Below, piece by piece: positions 7,848-16,156 of a DNA stretch of 48,344 bases; position 1 is the first letter of the stretch; each line of letters opens with the position of its first letter. This DNA is from Lentisphaeria bacterium UBA1776. GTDB lineage: Bacteria > Verrucomicrobiota > Lentisphaeria > Victivallales > Victivallaceae. The position numbers were made by a program, and so were the translations under genes. Below the pieces are notes generated by a model. The model saw only the letters and a program-made list of their open reading frames with translations. It was not told the origin of the DNA and did not search any database. Where the stretch lies: positions 1 to 48,344 of the forward strand of contig DCGO01000074.1 in assembly GCA_002314605.1 (NCBI GenBank), given 5' to 3'.

Positions 7848-9131
7848 TTACTTGAGATACTTCAGCGCTTTGGCGCCGATGTCTTTCCGGGAGAAACAGT
7901 TCTTGAAACGGATTTTTTCCACGCCCCTGTAGGCATTGGCAATGGCATCCCGGATGGTTTTCCCCCGGGCGGAAACGCCCAGGACCCGGCCGCCATTGGA
8001 AACGATTCTGCCGTCTTTGGCCGCCGTCCCTGCATGGAAGACTACGGCTCCGGTTTCCGCAGCTTCCGCCAGACCGGTGATTTCATCGCCCTTGCGGTAG
8101 CTTCCGGGATACCCGCCGGCGGCGATCACCACCGACACCGCCGGATCGTCGGACCACACAAGATCCGCTTCGGCAAGTCTCCCGTCCGCCGTCTTGTACA
8201 GGGCATCCGCCCAGTCGCCGTCAAAGCGCCGGACCACCGGCTGGATCTCCGGATCCCCGAAACGGACATTGAATTCCAGAACTTTGGCAACGCCCCCGGT
8301 GACCATGATCCCCACAAAGATCACTCCCCGGTAATCGATCTTTTCCGTCTGTATCCCTGCGAGGAACCGGTCGAGGATCTCCGTCTGGATCTGTTTCATC
8401 ACACTCTCATTCACCACCGGGGCGGGGGAGTAGGCTCCCATCCCGCCGGTATTGGGTCCCTTGTCCTGATCGAAGATGCGCTTGTGGTCCTGACTGGTCA
8501 CCAGCGCCCGGATGGTCCTGCTGTCCGTAAGGGCGAGGATGGAGGCTTCCTCCCCCACAAGACACTCCTCGATAAGCACCGTGGCGCCGCTGGTCCCGAA
8601 GGCTCCGCCGAAACACTCGTCCACAAAATCCGCCGCCGCCTTTTCGGTTTCCGCCACCAGCACGCCTTTGCCTGCTGCCAGACCGTCGGCTTTTACCACA
8701 ATGCCTTCCGCGCCGGCTTTGAATTCATCTGCGATATATTTTTTGGCCGCCGCCGCATTGGTGAATGTGGAGGATCTGGCGGTGGGGATATTGTATTTAT
8801 TCATGAAGCGTTTGGCAAAATCCTTGCTGCCTTCCAGCCGGGCTCCGTCGGCATTGGGACCGAAGACTTTGATCCCGGCCTTTCGCAGAAGATCCCCCAC
8901 GCCGGCGCAGAGGGGCGCTTCCGGGCCCACGACGGCAAAGCCGACCTGGTGATCCAGCGCGAACTGCACCAGTTTTTCCCCTTCGTCCGCTTTGATATTG
9001 ACGCATTCGGCGGAGTCGGCGATTCCTGCATTGCCGGGGGCGCAGTAAAGTTTCTCCGTGATGGGGGACTGTTTGAGTTTCCAGCAGAGCGCATGTTCGC
9101 GTCCGCCCGAACCGATGACGAGGATGTTCAT
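7848..9131 (-). CDS. purD: Phosphoribosylamine-glycine ligase (GAR synthetase)
   Basis: This 427-aa ATP-grasp enzyme joins glycine to 5-phosphoribosylamine, the second step of de novo purine synthesis. The start MNILVIGSGGREHALCWKL is diagnostic, as are GPEAPLCAGV, KADGLAAGKGV in the ATP-grasp domain, GGMGAYSPAPV, and the metal-binding block FNVRFGDPEIQPVV. The length matches the E. coli enzyme (429 aa). The ATG at 9131 has AAGGA eight bases upstream. It lies 24 bases behind the xerD stop on the same strand, so the two are probably co-transcribed. No other purine gene is nearby. Confidence 0.97.
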   Translation of the reverse strand: MNILVIGSGGREHALCWKLKQSPITEKLYCAPGNAGIADSAECVNIKADEGEKLVQFALDHQVGFAVVGPEAPLCAGVGDLLRKAGIKVFGPNADGARLEGSKDFAKRFMNKYNIPTARSSTFTNAAAAKKYIADEFKAGAEGIVVKADGLAAGKGVLVAETEKAAADFVDECFGGAFGTSGATVLIEECLVGEEASILALTDSRTIRALVTSQDHKRIFDQDKGPNTGGMGAYSPAPVVNESVMKQIQTEILDRFLAGIQTEKIDYRGVIFVGIMVTGGVAKVLEFNVRFGDPEIQPVVRRFDGDWADALYKTADGRLAEADLVWSDDPAVSVVIAAGGYPGSYRKGDEITGLAEAAETGAVVFHAGTAAKDGRIVSNGGRVLGVSARGKTIRDAIANAYRGVEKIRFKNCFSRKDIGAKALKYLK

Positions 9132-9155
9132 ACTTTTTTCCTTATGTTGAATGGT

Positions 9156-10055
9156 TTAAGATCTCGGATGAAATTTCCGGTGCAGTTCCGTAAGCCGGTT
9201 CTGATCCACATGGGTATAGACTTCCGTGGTGGCGATGCTGGCGTGTCCCAGCATTTCCTGAATGACCCGGAGGTCCGCCCCGTGGGCCAGCAGGTGACTT
9301 GCAAAGGAGTGCCGCAATGTATGGGGATGGACATTTTTGGTGATCCCTGCGGCAACGGCCGTATCCCGGACCATGGCCCAGACCCGTTCCCGGTTCAGTT
9401 TTTTGCCGGTGCGGGAGAGGAAGAGCCACGGGGCGCGGGGATTTTTTTTCGCCAGTGCAGGCCGGGCCTGCGCAAGATAGAGCCGGATGGTCTGAAGGGC
9501 GATTTTCCCCACCGGGACGAAGCGGGTCTTGGCTCCTTTGCCGGTGACACGGATCATTTCGGTGTCAAAATCGATGGCGTTCACGCCTACGGAGACACTT
9601 TCGGAAACCCGGAGCCCGGAGGCGTACAGGAGTTCCAGGATCGCCCGGTTGCGGAGTTCCAGCGGGTCATCGGTCCGGATGGCATGGATATTCAGCATGG
9701 CATCCACTTCCTGCTCGGACAGAAAATCCGGCAGAATGTGCCAGAGTTTGGGAGAATCCATGAGAGCGCTCACATCTTCCCTGACCAGTTTTTCGTCATG
9801 GAGAAAACGGAAGAAAAGTTTGAGGGAGATGAGCCGCCGGGCAAGGGTTGTGCTTTCCATCCCCGCTTCCCGGCATTCTCCCAGATAATCCAGCAGGGTC
9901 TCCCGGGTGACATCGGCGAAAAGGGTGACGGCATGCTTCTCCAGATACCCCAGAAAATGTTTGAGGTCCGAAGCATAGGAATCCACGCTGTTTCTGGCCA
10001 GTCCCCGCTCGGTGACCAGATACTGCAGAAAATATTTGACGTGATGATCCAGCAT
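9156..10055 (-). CDS. xerD: XerD-type site-specific tyrosine recombinase
   Basis: This 299-aa protein has the XerC/D two-domain layout: an N-terminal SAM-like core-binding domain (residues 1-90) and a C-terminal catalytic domain. The catalytic set is visible: R149 (LYASGLRVSE), K173 (VTGKGAKTRF), H245 and R248 (HPHTLRHSFASH), H271 (LGHASIATTE) and the nucleophile Y280 (VYTHVDQNRL). It should resolve chromosome dimers at dif together with a second Xer protein. XerC and XerD cannot be told apart securely by eye; there is no sign of a mobile element, so this is a chromosomal housekeeping copy. Its ATG at 10055 lies close to a TG-extended -10 box shared with the divergent DJ-1 promoter, and purD follows it in the same transcript. 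Confidence 0.92.
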   Translation of the reverse strand: MLDHHVKYFLQYLVTERGLARNSVDSYASDLKHFLGYLEKHAVTLFADVTRETLLDYLGECREAGMESTTLARRLISLKLFFRFLHDEKLVREDVSALMDSPKLWHILPDFLSEQEVDAMLNIHAIRTDDPLELRNRAILELLYASGLRVSESVSVGVNAIDFDTEMIRVTGKGAKTRFVPVGKIALQTIRLYLAQARPALAKKNPRAPWLFLSRTGKKLNRERVWAMVRDTAVAAGITKNVHPHTLRHSFASHLLAHGADLRVIQEMLGHASIATTEVYTHVDQNRLTELHRKFHPRS

Positions 10056-10061
10056 AACAAC

Positions 10062-10092
10062 TTGCCAAATGAAAAAAACACGCCATATTATA
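10062..10092. promoter_or_regulatory. Overlapping divergent promoters for xerD (-) and DJ-1 gene (+)
   Basis: On the + strand TTGCCA (10062-10067) and TATTAT (10086-10091) are spaced by 18 bases and point to the DJ-1 gene. On the - strand a perfect TATAAT (10087-10092), preceded by TG at the extended -10 position, points to xerD-purD; its -35 is weak. The two -10 boxes overlap, so only one polymerase could bind at a time. Confidence 0.5.
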
Positions 10093-10123
10093 GCATAGAT
10101 CGCGGAAATTGAAAGGCGGACTC

Positions 10124-10681
10124 ATGAAGAAAAACATCGTTATTTTGCTGGCGGATGGTTTTGAGGAGATCGAGGCTCTGGCTCCGGCGGATGTGCTGCG
10201 GCGGCTGAATTTTCAGGTGACGCTGGCAGTGGTGGGCGGGCAGGAATCTGCAGCCGGAGCCCACGGGATCCGTGTCGCCGGCGATGCCCGGCTGGCGGAT
10301 GTGCCCTTTGATGAAACCGATGCCCTCATTCTCCCCGGAGGCATGCCGGGAAGCCGCAACCTGCAGCAGAGCGAACGGGTGCTGGAACTGGTGCGGAGGA
10401 TGCACCGGAGCGGCCGGATCGTGGCGGCCATCTGCGCGGCACCCATCGTGCTGGAAGCCGCCGGGGTGCTGGAAAATACGCGCTACACCATGTACCCGGG
10501 ATTTGAGTCCGTCATGTCCGGGCGCCCCACCGGCAGTCTGGTGGAACATGACGGCAACATCATTACCGGCAAGGGGCCCGGAGCCGCCTTTGCTTTTGCT
10601 TCTGAGATCGCTTCCGCACTGGGGATCGATGCAGGAGAGCTTTACCGGAACGGCATGTTTATTCAGGGATACGGCTCCTGA
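10124..10681 (+). CDS. DJ-1/PfpI family protein (possible glyoxalase III/deglycase)
   Basis: This 185-aa protein is a DJ-1/ThiJ/PfpI superfamily member of the DJ-1 clade. Evidence is the opening KKNIVILLADGFEEIEAL with the conserved Glu (E15), the LILPGGMPGSRNL turn, and the nucleophile elbow AAICAAPIVLEAAGVL with C104, where human DJ-1 reads AAICAGPTAL. The C-terminal ITGKGPGAAFAFA is also typical. Family members are stress proteins with reported glyoxalase or deglycase activity and an oxidisable cysteine; the exact activity cannot be called from sequence. GAAAGGCGGA precedes the ATG at 10124; an in-frame TTG at 10109 is rejected. It is separated from the ABC gene by 81 bases. Confidence 0.9.
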   Translation: MKKNIVILLADGFEEIEALAPADVLRRLNFQVTLAVVGGQESAAGAHGIRVAGDARLADVPFDETDALILPGGMPGSRNLQQSERVLELVRRMHRSGRIVAAICAAPIVLEAAGVLENTRYTMYPGFESVMSGRPTGSLVEHDGNIITGKGPGAAFAFASEIASALGIDAGELYRNGMFIQGYGS

Positions 10682-10762
10682 CGGTTGAAAATCCCTGGTA
10701 AAGCGGTATATTTTCTGATTCCCTGCGGCCAGGAAGAGCTGCGACAAATGGAAGGTGTACGG

Positions 10763-12466
10763 ATGAATCTTTTTCTGAATCGGATCCGGGTGCTTCTGAC
10801 ACCCCGTGACAAGTGGAAACTTCTGCTGGTGGTGCTGATGATGGTGATCGCCGCCGTCATGGAACTTGCCGGGTTTGGCATTCTTCTGCCGGTGGCAACG
10901 GTGTTTCTGAGGCCAGCATGGATGGAAAATGCCGGGGTGCAGCAGATCCTGCATGTTTTCGGTCTGACGGACAGGACCCGTTTTGTTTTGGCGGGGGTCG
11001 GTCTGATCGCCGGGATCTTCACGCTGAAAACGCTGTTTTCCTATTGGACGGTCCGTGTGCAGTCCTGTTTTGTTTATCGGAAGGTTCAGGAGCTCGCAGG
11101 GCGGCTTTACCGCAACTACCTGCTGTCACCGGTATCCTATGCGGACCATCATCCCGTGTCGGAGTGGAATGCCATGCTGGACATGCTGGGACAGCTGGGA
11201 CAGTTTGTCCTGATGCCCCTGATGACACTTTGCACGGATGTGATCCTCTCGCTGATGCTTGTGGCGGGGCTGCTGTACTTCATCCCCCGGATCACGCTTT
11301 GCTGCGGCGGATTCATCCTGCTGATCGGCTGGGGCATTGCCTCCGGCATGAAGAAGGTGAATGCCTCCTGCGGAAAACGTCTGCTGGAAAGTGCCGTGCG
11401 CCTCACCGGTCTGCGTTTGGAGACCATGAAGAACCATCTTTATCTCAAATTGAATCCGGATCCGGAATTTTTCTATCGGAAACATGATGCAGAATGCCTT
11501 CGGAAGACCCGGGTGGAACAGCGGATCTTCTGCCATGGACAGGTTCCTCGTCTTCTGCTGGAGTGGTCCGCTATGCTGATGGTGCTGTTTCTGTTCGGGA
11601 TCATGGTGAAGCAAGGGGTTCCGGCGGCGGATATTCTTCTGCAGTTTTCCCTCCTGATCGCCGTGCTGGCCCGGCTTCTGCCGTCCTTCAGCCGAATCCA
11701 TTATGCTCTGGCCGTGATACGGCAGTACGGACCTGTTTTTGACGGGATCTACCGTGACCTTACCGGCTGTCCCCGGGAGGATACTGCAGATATGGACCCC
11801 GAACCGGCTGCGCTGGAGGAATCCCTGGAGATCCGGGATCTCACGTTCACCTACATTTCCGGAGAGAAACCGGTTATTTGTCACCTGAATATGAAGATCC
11901 GTGCCTGTGAATGTGTCGCGGTGACCGGAAAGACCGGATGCGGCAAATCCACTTTGGCCGGACTTGTCATGGGATTGAGGCGACCGGATTCCGGCGAAAT
12001 CCTTGCGGACGGAAAAGACATTTTCCGCCATCTCCATTCCTGGCGGAATCTGATCGGACTGGTGCCGCAGGAGGTCTGTCTTGCTGATGACACCATCCGC
12101 AATAATGTGGCCTTCGGCATTGCTCCCGAGGCGGTTGATGACGCAAATGTCCGGGAGGCTCTGGCCATGGCCCAGATGCTTTCTGATGTGGAAAAGATGC
12201 CCATGGGACTGGATACGGTCATTGGCGAGAACGGCTCTCTTCTGTCTGGCGGCCAGCGGCAGCGGATCGCCATTGCCCGGGCACTGTACCGCCGTCCCCG
12301 GCTTCTGATCCTTGATGAGGCCACCAGCGCCCTGGATGCCGGTACGGAAGCGGCGTTTGTTCAGGCGCTGGAAGCCATGAAGGGGAAACTGACCATGCTG
12401 GTCATAGCCCACCGGCTTTCCACAGTGGAGCGCTGTGACAAGACGATTTCGCTGGAGCGGGAGTGA
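10763..12466 (+). CDS. ABC exporter, fused permease and ATPase
   Basis: This 567-aa half-transporter has a type-IV (exporter) membrane domain of about six helices (residues 20-300; e.g. KLLLVVLMMVIAAVMELAGF, FTLKTLFSYWTVRVQ) and a C-terminal nucleotide-binding domain. The NBD shows Walker A GKTGCGKST, Q-loop IGLVPQEVCL, signature LSGGQRQRIAIARAL, Walker B LLILDEATSALD and the switch histidine in VIAHRLSTV. The N-terminal region resembles lipid-linked oligosaccharide flippases and multidrug exporters; the substrate is unknown. The protein stops shortly after the H-loop (VERCDKTISLERE), so the usual 15-30 residue tail is missing. The ATG at 10763 follows GAAGG by seven bases; an upstream ATG at 10748 is a weaker alternative. 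tilS begins seven bases after the stop. Confidence 0.88.
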   Translation: MNLFLNRIRVLLTPRDKWKLLLVVLMMVIAAVMELAGFGILLPVATVFLRPAWMENAGVQQILHVFGLTDRTRFVLAGVGLIAGIFTLKTLFSYWTVRVQSCFVYRKVQELAGRLYRNYLLSPVSYADHHPVSEWNAMLDMLGQLGQFVLMPLMTLCTDVILSLMLVAGLLYFIPRITLCCGGFILLIGWGIASGMKKVNASCGKRLLESAVRLTGLRLETMKNHLYLKLNPDPEFFYRKHDAECLRKTRVEQRIFCHGQVPRLLLEWSAMLMVLFLFGIMVKQGVPAADILLQFSLLIAVLARLLPSFSRIHYALAVIRQYGPVFDGIYRDLTGCPREDTADMDPEPAALEESLEIRDLTFTYISGEKPVICHLNMKIRACECVAVTGKTGCGKSTLAGLVMGLRRPDSGEILADGKDIFRHLHSWRNLIGLVPQEVCLADDTIRNNVAFGIAPEAVDDANVREALAMAQMLSDVEKMPMGLDTVIGENGSLLSGGQRQRIAIARALYRRPRLLILDEATSALDAGTEAAFVQALEAMKGKLTMLVIAHRLSTVERCDKTISLERE

Positions 12467-12473
12467 GCGTTTC

Positions 12474-13817
12474 ATGCTGGATATGGCGGACATTGGCAGA
12501 CAACTGGCCGAATATCGCACCTGGACGCTTTATATCGGCTTTTCCGGGGGCGCGGACAGTCTGGCACTTCTGGTGATCCTTTGCAAACTGCAGAAGGATC
12601 TGGACCTCCGTCTGACGGCGGTGCATTGCGAACACGGATTCCGCGGCGCGGACAGTCTGGCCGATCTGGCGTTCTGCCGGGACTTCTGCCGGGAACGGGG
12701 GATCCCGTTTCTGCAGGAAACTCTGGAGGTCCCGGCCAATCGCCTTCCCGGCGAGACGGATGAAGCGGCGGCCCGGCGGCTCCGGCAGATGGTCTGGCAG
12801 CGGCTTGGGCGCAAAAAAGAGAAAACGGCCATCGTGCTGGCGCATCATGCCGGGGATCGGCGGGAAAATCTTCTCTTGCGTCTGGCCCGGGGAAGCAATG
12901 TTTCCGGGTTGTGCGGTCTGCGGGCGGTCCGGAAAATCGGAGGGGTGACGTATCTGCGGCCTCTCCTCCATGCGGAAAAAAAGGACCTTGAGGCGTGTCT
13001 CCGGGGGAACGGGATCAATTGCTGGCGGACGGACGGGAGCAATGCGGACATCCGCTACCGGCGGAACTTCATCCGTCAGGAGCTTCTGCCCAGGTGGTTC
13101 GGGGCCATGCCTTATGCGGAAGGGGGGCTTGTCGCATCGCTGGATGCGCTGGAAGTGGACGCGGAATATCTGGAAGAAGCTGCGGCACGGATCGCCGGAA
13201 ACATGGCCCCCGGTGGCGGGAAAACCGGCGTCTGGAGGGAGATCGCTCCGGCTCTGCGGGGGAGGGTCCTTCGTCTGCTGGCCCGGCGTGAACTGGACAC
13301 GGACTGGATCGCGGACCGGAGTTTTCTTCGGGCCTTTGACCGAATGCTGAGGGACGGGGGACCGTTGACGGACCTGCCCCTCGCCGGTGCTGACGGAGCC
13401 GTGTGGGGGCTCCGGCACGGATGCTGGAATTTCATTCCGTCCCCGGCGGAAACTCCGGTTCCGCAGCTGTGGGCGTGGAGGAAGGGGCCTGCCGCCGGGT
13501 TTTCGGCAGGTTTTCCCAAGACTCTGCCGGAAAAAATCACCGGGGATACTGCGTTTTTTGATGCGGAAAAATTGCCGGAAATCCTGCTGATTTCCGGCGG
13601 GGTGCCCGGGGACCGGATGATCCCTTTCGGCCGCCGGACGCCGGTACGGTGGAAGGTCCTCCGGACCGACCGCGGGATCCCGGCAGGGGCGGCACCGCCG
13701 CTCCTGCGGCTTCCGGGGGGGAAAATCATCTGGTCTCCATTGATCCGGCACTCCAATACGGCGCCGGTGACGGAGGCAACAAAGGAAATCGTCTGTTTTT
13801 CATGGCAAAAGGAGTGA
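12474..13817 (+). CDS. tilS: tRNA(Ile)-lysidine synthase
   Basis: This 447-aa enzyme attaches lysine to C34 of the tRNA-Ile2 anticodon so that it reads AUA and no longer accepts methionine; it is essential in most bacteria. The PP-loop ATP-binding motif is SGGADS at residues 24-29, followed by LTAVHCEHGFRG, the ADNAET-like region here read as HHAGDRRENLLLRLARG, the GL-type LRAVRKIGGVTYLRPLL and the RNF motif region DIRYRRNFIRQELLP. The C-terminal half (residues 230-447) is poorly conserved, as usual for TilS. The start is taken at ATG 12474, eleven bases after GGAG; ATG 12483 is possible. It sits tightly between the ABC exporter and a small acidic unknown. Confidence 0.9.
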   Translation: MLDMADIGRQLAEYRTWTLYIGFSGGADSLALLVILCKLQKDLDLRLTAVHCEHGFRGADSLADLAFCRDFCRERGIPFLQETLEVPANRLPGETDEAAARRLRQMVWQRLGRKKEKTAIVLAHHAGDRRENLLLRLARGSNVSGLCGLRAVRKIGGVTYLRPLLHAEKKDLEACLRGNGINCWRTDGSNADIRYRRNFIRQELLPRWFGAMPYAEGGLVASLDALEVDAEYLEEAAARIAGNMAPGGGKTGVWREIAPALRGRVLRLLARRELDTDWIADRSFLRAFDRMLRDGGPLTDLPLAGADGAVWGLRHGCWNFIPSPAETPVPQLWAWRKGPAAGFSAGFPKTLPEKITGDTAFFDAEKLPEILLISGGVPGDRMIPFGRRTPVRWKVLRTDRGIPAGAAPPLLRLPGGKIIWSPLIRHSNTAPVTEATKEIVCFSWQKE

Positions 13818-13821
13818 AGAT

Positions 13822-14214
13822 ATGGCAACGGCAAAACAACTGATGGCGGAAGCGGAAAAAGTCCTTTGGAGAGGAGCTGCGCTCATCACCGCCGCCGACT
13901 GGGATGAAGAAGGGGAAGTCTCGCGGGTCCAGGTCTATTTTGAGAGCGACGGCGAGGCAGTGATGGATGTGATCCCCGTGAAGGATCTTATTGACAATTT
14001 CCCTGACGAGGGCGTTTATGTACTGGACCCTGCGGGAAAGAGTGATGCGGAGTCTCTGCGCCGGGTCCGGCTCTACGAATCCAGCGAGAATATCCATTTG
14101 CGGGCTGTGCCTGGGGATGAGCCCTGCGACGACTTCGGCGTGACGCTCCCCTCCGTGACTTTTATGGAGGCGGTGGAAAAAATCAGCCAGGCGGTGAAAG
14201 GGGGCCGGAAATGA
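13822..14214 (+). CDS. Conserved-looking small acidic protein, function unknown
   Basis: This 130-aa protein is not one I recognise. It is acidic (many Asp/Glu), has no membrane segment, no cysteine cluster and one Cys (EPCDDFG). The N-terminal MATAKQLMAEAEKVLWRG looks helical, followed by alternating strands (AALITAADW, EVSRVQVYFE, AVMDVIPVKDLI), so a small alpha/beta fold is likely. The ATG at 13822 starts four bases after the tilS stop and its own stop overlaps the hslO start by four bases (ATGA), so it is certainly translated with its neighbours. The position between a tRNA-modifying enzyme and a redox chaperone does not settle a role. Confidence 0.75.
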   Translation: MATAKQLMAEAEKVLWRGAALITAADWDEEGEVSRVQVYFESDGEAVMDVIPVKDLIDNFPDEGVYVLDPAGKSDAESLRRVRLYESSENIHLRAVPGDEPCDDFGVTLPSVTFMEAVEKISQAVKGGRK

Positions 14215-15086
14215 GTTCCGGGATCCTGGTGCGCGGTGTTTTCCGCAAAGAGGCTTTGCGGTTTGCTTATGCCGATACCACGGACCTTTGCCGGGAAGGG
14301 GTGCTGATCCACGATACGGACCCCGTTTCGGCGGAGGTCCTGTGTGAACTTCTGACTGCAGCTGCGCTGTCGGCGGTGCTGCTGGATGAAGACGAAAAAT
14401 ACTCCATTGCCGTCAATTACCGGGGAGGCAAGGCCGGCAAGTGGCTGGTTGATACCGACCGGACCGCCAATGTCCGGGCCATTCCCGGCAACACCCGTCT
14501 TGCGGGAGAGGGGGATGCCGATGCGGTTTTCGGGACTGCACCGGCCCTGGTGTCCTGTATCCGTTTTTCCGGCGGAAAAGTTTTGAATTCCGGAGAAATC
14601 GAGGCGGGTATGGCTTCTCCGGCCCGGGATCTTGCCATGTTCTTCAATATGAGCGATCAGGTTGAAACGGAGATCGGCTGCACACAGATCTTTGCTCCGG
14701 ATCCGGCGGCCCCGGTTCGACTGGCGGCAGGGATGATGCTGCAGGCATTGCCGGACTGCAAACTGAACGCCTTTGTCCCTGTCCGGGAAAAAATCAATAC
14801 CCCGGAATTTCATGAGCTGCTGGGGGAGTCCGTGATGCCTTTTGAGCGCAAACTCCGGGAGCTGGCCGCCCTGGTCGGATTGGATCCGGGACCGGAAAAT
14901 TTCCGCTGCAAAACGGCGGGGAGTCCGGTCTATTGCTGTTCCTGCAGCCGGGAGACCATGAAGCGGGCGCTGATGACCCTCGGCAAAGACGGAGTGGAAG
15001 AACTTTTGAAAGAGCGCGGCGAGGCGCGGATCGAGTGCCGTTTCTGCCGAAAAAGCTATATTTTTAAACCGGGAGACGTACTGTGA
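14211..15086 (+). CDS. hslO: Hsp33 redox-regulated chaperone
   Basis: This 291-aa protein is Hsp33, a cytosolic holdase switched on by oxidative unfolding. The C-terminal zinc centre is complete: C243-S-C245 and C276-R-F-C279, within YCCSCSRETMKRALMTLG and ARIECRFCRKSYIF, matching the family's CxC and CxxC. An additional C242 precedes the first pair. The N-terminal domain contains the expected G-x-x-G-K-W-like stretch (GGKAGKWLVDTD) and an 'SGEIEAG' region with EIGCTQIFA in place of the usual 'Sxxxxx.L.T..L'-type segment. The start ATG overlaps the upstream stop (ATGA), and its own stop overlaps the pheA GTG. Confidence 0.92.
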   Translation: MSSGILVRGVFRKEALRFAYADTTDLCREGVLIHDTDPVSAEVLCELLTAAALSAVLLDEDEKYSIAVNYRGGKAGKWLVDTDRTANVRAIPGNTRLAGEGDADAVFGTAPALVSCIRFSGGKVLNSGEIEAGMASPARDLAMFFNMSDQVETEIGCTQIFAPDPAAPVRLAAGMMLQALPDCKLNAFVPVREKINTPEFHELLGESVMPFERKLRELAALVGLDPGPENFRCKTAGSPVYCCSCSRETMKRALMTLGKDGVEELLKERGEARIECRFCRKSYIFKPGDVL

Positions 15087-16156
15087 GCGAACTGGATGAA
15101 TGGCGTCAGGAAATAGACCGTATAGACAAGGCCATTGTCAAAGCGATCAACGAGCGTTACGGTCTGGTGAAAAAGATCGGCGAGTGGAAACGGGAACGGA
15201 ATCTGCCGGTCTATGTGCCGGAACGGGAGGCCGCGCTGCTGGAAAAACTCACCCGGGAGAATCAGGGGCCCATGCCGGAAGAGACATTGCGTGCGATTTA
15301 CAGCGAGATCATTTCCGGTTCCCGGCGTCTGGAGCGGCCCCTGACGGTGGCCTGTCTGGGGCCGGACGGGACCTATTCCTCGGAAGCGGTTCGGAGCCGA
15401 TTCGGTCAAGGGGCGGATTTGAGCCCGGTGAAGTCGATCCCGGATGTGTTTCTGGAAGTGGAAGCCGGTCGGGCGGATATCGGCTGTGTGCCGGTCGAAA
15501 ATGGTGCCGAAGGGGTGGTGAATGCCACGCTGGACACCCTGCGGGAAACGCCCCTGTCCATCGTTTCCGAATGGTTTGTTCCCATCCACCACATGCTTCT
15601 GGGAACCGGAAAAGTGGATGAAATCGAGTGCATCTACAGTCATCCGCAGATTTTCGGTCAGTGCCGGAAATTTCTGGCGGCGAATTTTCCGAAAGTATCG
15701 CTCCTTGAGGCATCCAGTTCCGTCCGGGCGGTGGAACTTGCCGGGCGGGACCCGGGGTTCGCTGCGTTGGCGGGGCGTCAGGCCTCAGAGCGTTTCGGCC
15801 TGAAGATCCTGATGGAAAATGTGGAGGATGATCCGGGAAACACCACACGCTTCCTGGCGGTGGCGTTCCATGCAGCAGCGCCAACCGGACACGACAAGAC
15901 CAGTTTCTGTTTCATGCTCCGCGACCGGGCCGGGGCCCTCTGCGAGGCGCTGAAGATTTTGTCCGACGGGGGATTGTCCATGAGTCTTATTGAAAGCAGA
16001 CCCTCGCGGACGACCCGCTGGGAATACTGTTTCTTCGCCGATATTATGGGGCACCGGGACGACCCCTCCGTGGCTGAGGCACTGGAAAAGCTGGGCCGGA
16101 TCAGTACCGGATTGAAAATCTTCGGCAGTTATCCGGCTGCTTATCCCCGGCGATGA
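15083..16156 (+). CDS. pheA: Bifunctional chorismate mutase/prephenate dehydratase (P-protein)
   Basis: This 357-aa P-protein makes phenylpyruvate from chorismate in two steps. Residues 1-90 are an AroQ chorismate mutase (LDEWRQEIDRIDKAIVKAIN, ... ERNLPVYVPERE). Residues 95-280 are prephenate dehydratase, with ACLGPDGTYSSEAV, CVPVENGAEGVVNATLD, the TRF catalytic motif in NTTRFLAVA. Residues 285-357 are an ACT regulatory domain with GALCEALKILSDGGLSMSLI and the phenylalanine-binding ESRPSR motif followed by WEYCFFADI. It should be feedback-inhibited by phenylalanine. The GTG start at 15083 overlaps the hslO stop (GTGA) and follows GGGAGA. The stop overlaps the next ATG. No other aromatic biosynthesis gene is in the window. 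Confidence 0.95.
   Translation: MSELDEWRQEIDRIDKAIVKAINERYGLVKKIGEWKRERNLPVYVPEREAALLEKLTRENQGPMPEETLRAIYSEIISGSRRLERPLTVACLGPDGTYSSEAVRSRFGQGADLSPVKSIPDVFLEVEAGRADIGCVPVENGAEGVVNATLDTLRETPLSIVSEWFVPIHHMLLGTGKVDEIECIYSHPQIFGQCRKFLAANFPKVSLLEASSSVRAVELAGRDPGFAALAGRQASERFGLKILMENVEDDPGNTTRFLAVAFHAAAPTGHDKTSFCFMLRDRAGALCEALKILSDGGLSMSLIESRPSRTTRWEYCFFADIMGHRDDPSVAEALEKLGRISTGLKIFGSYPAAYPRR

Noticed and set aside
9156..10055. Tyrosine recombinase as an integrase of a mobile element
   Set aside because: It is in an operon with purD, has a XerD-type layout, and there is no attachment site, tRNA, excisionase or phage gene nearby.
8034..10112. A 692-codon + strand open frame across purD and xerD
   Set aside because: It is antisense to two full-length, motif-complete genes and has no start signal or recognisable motif.
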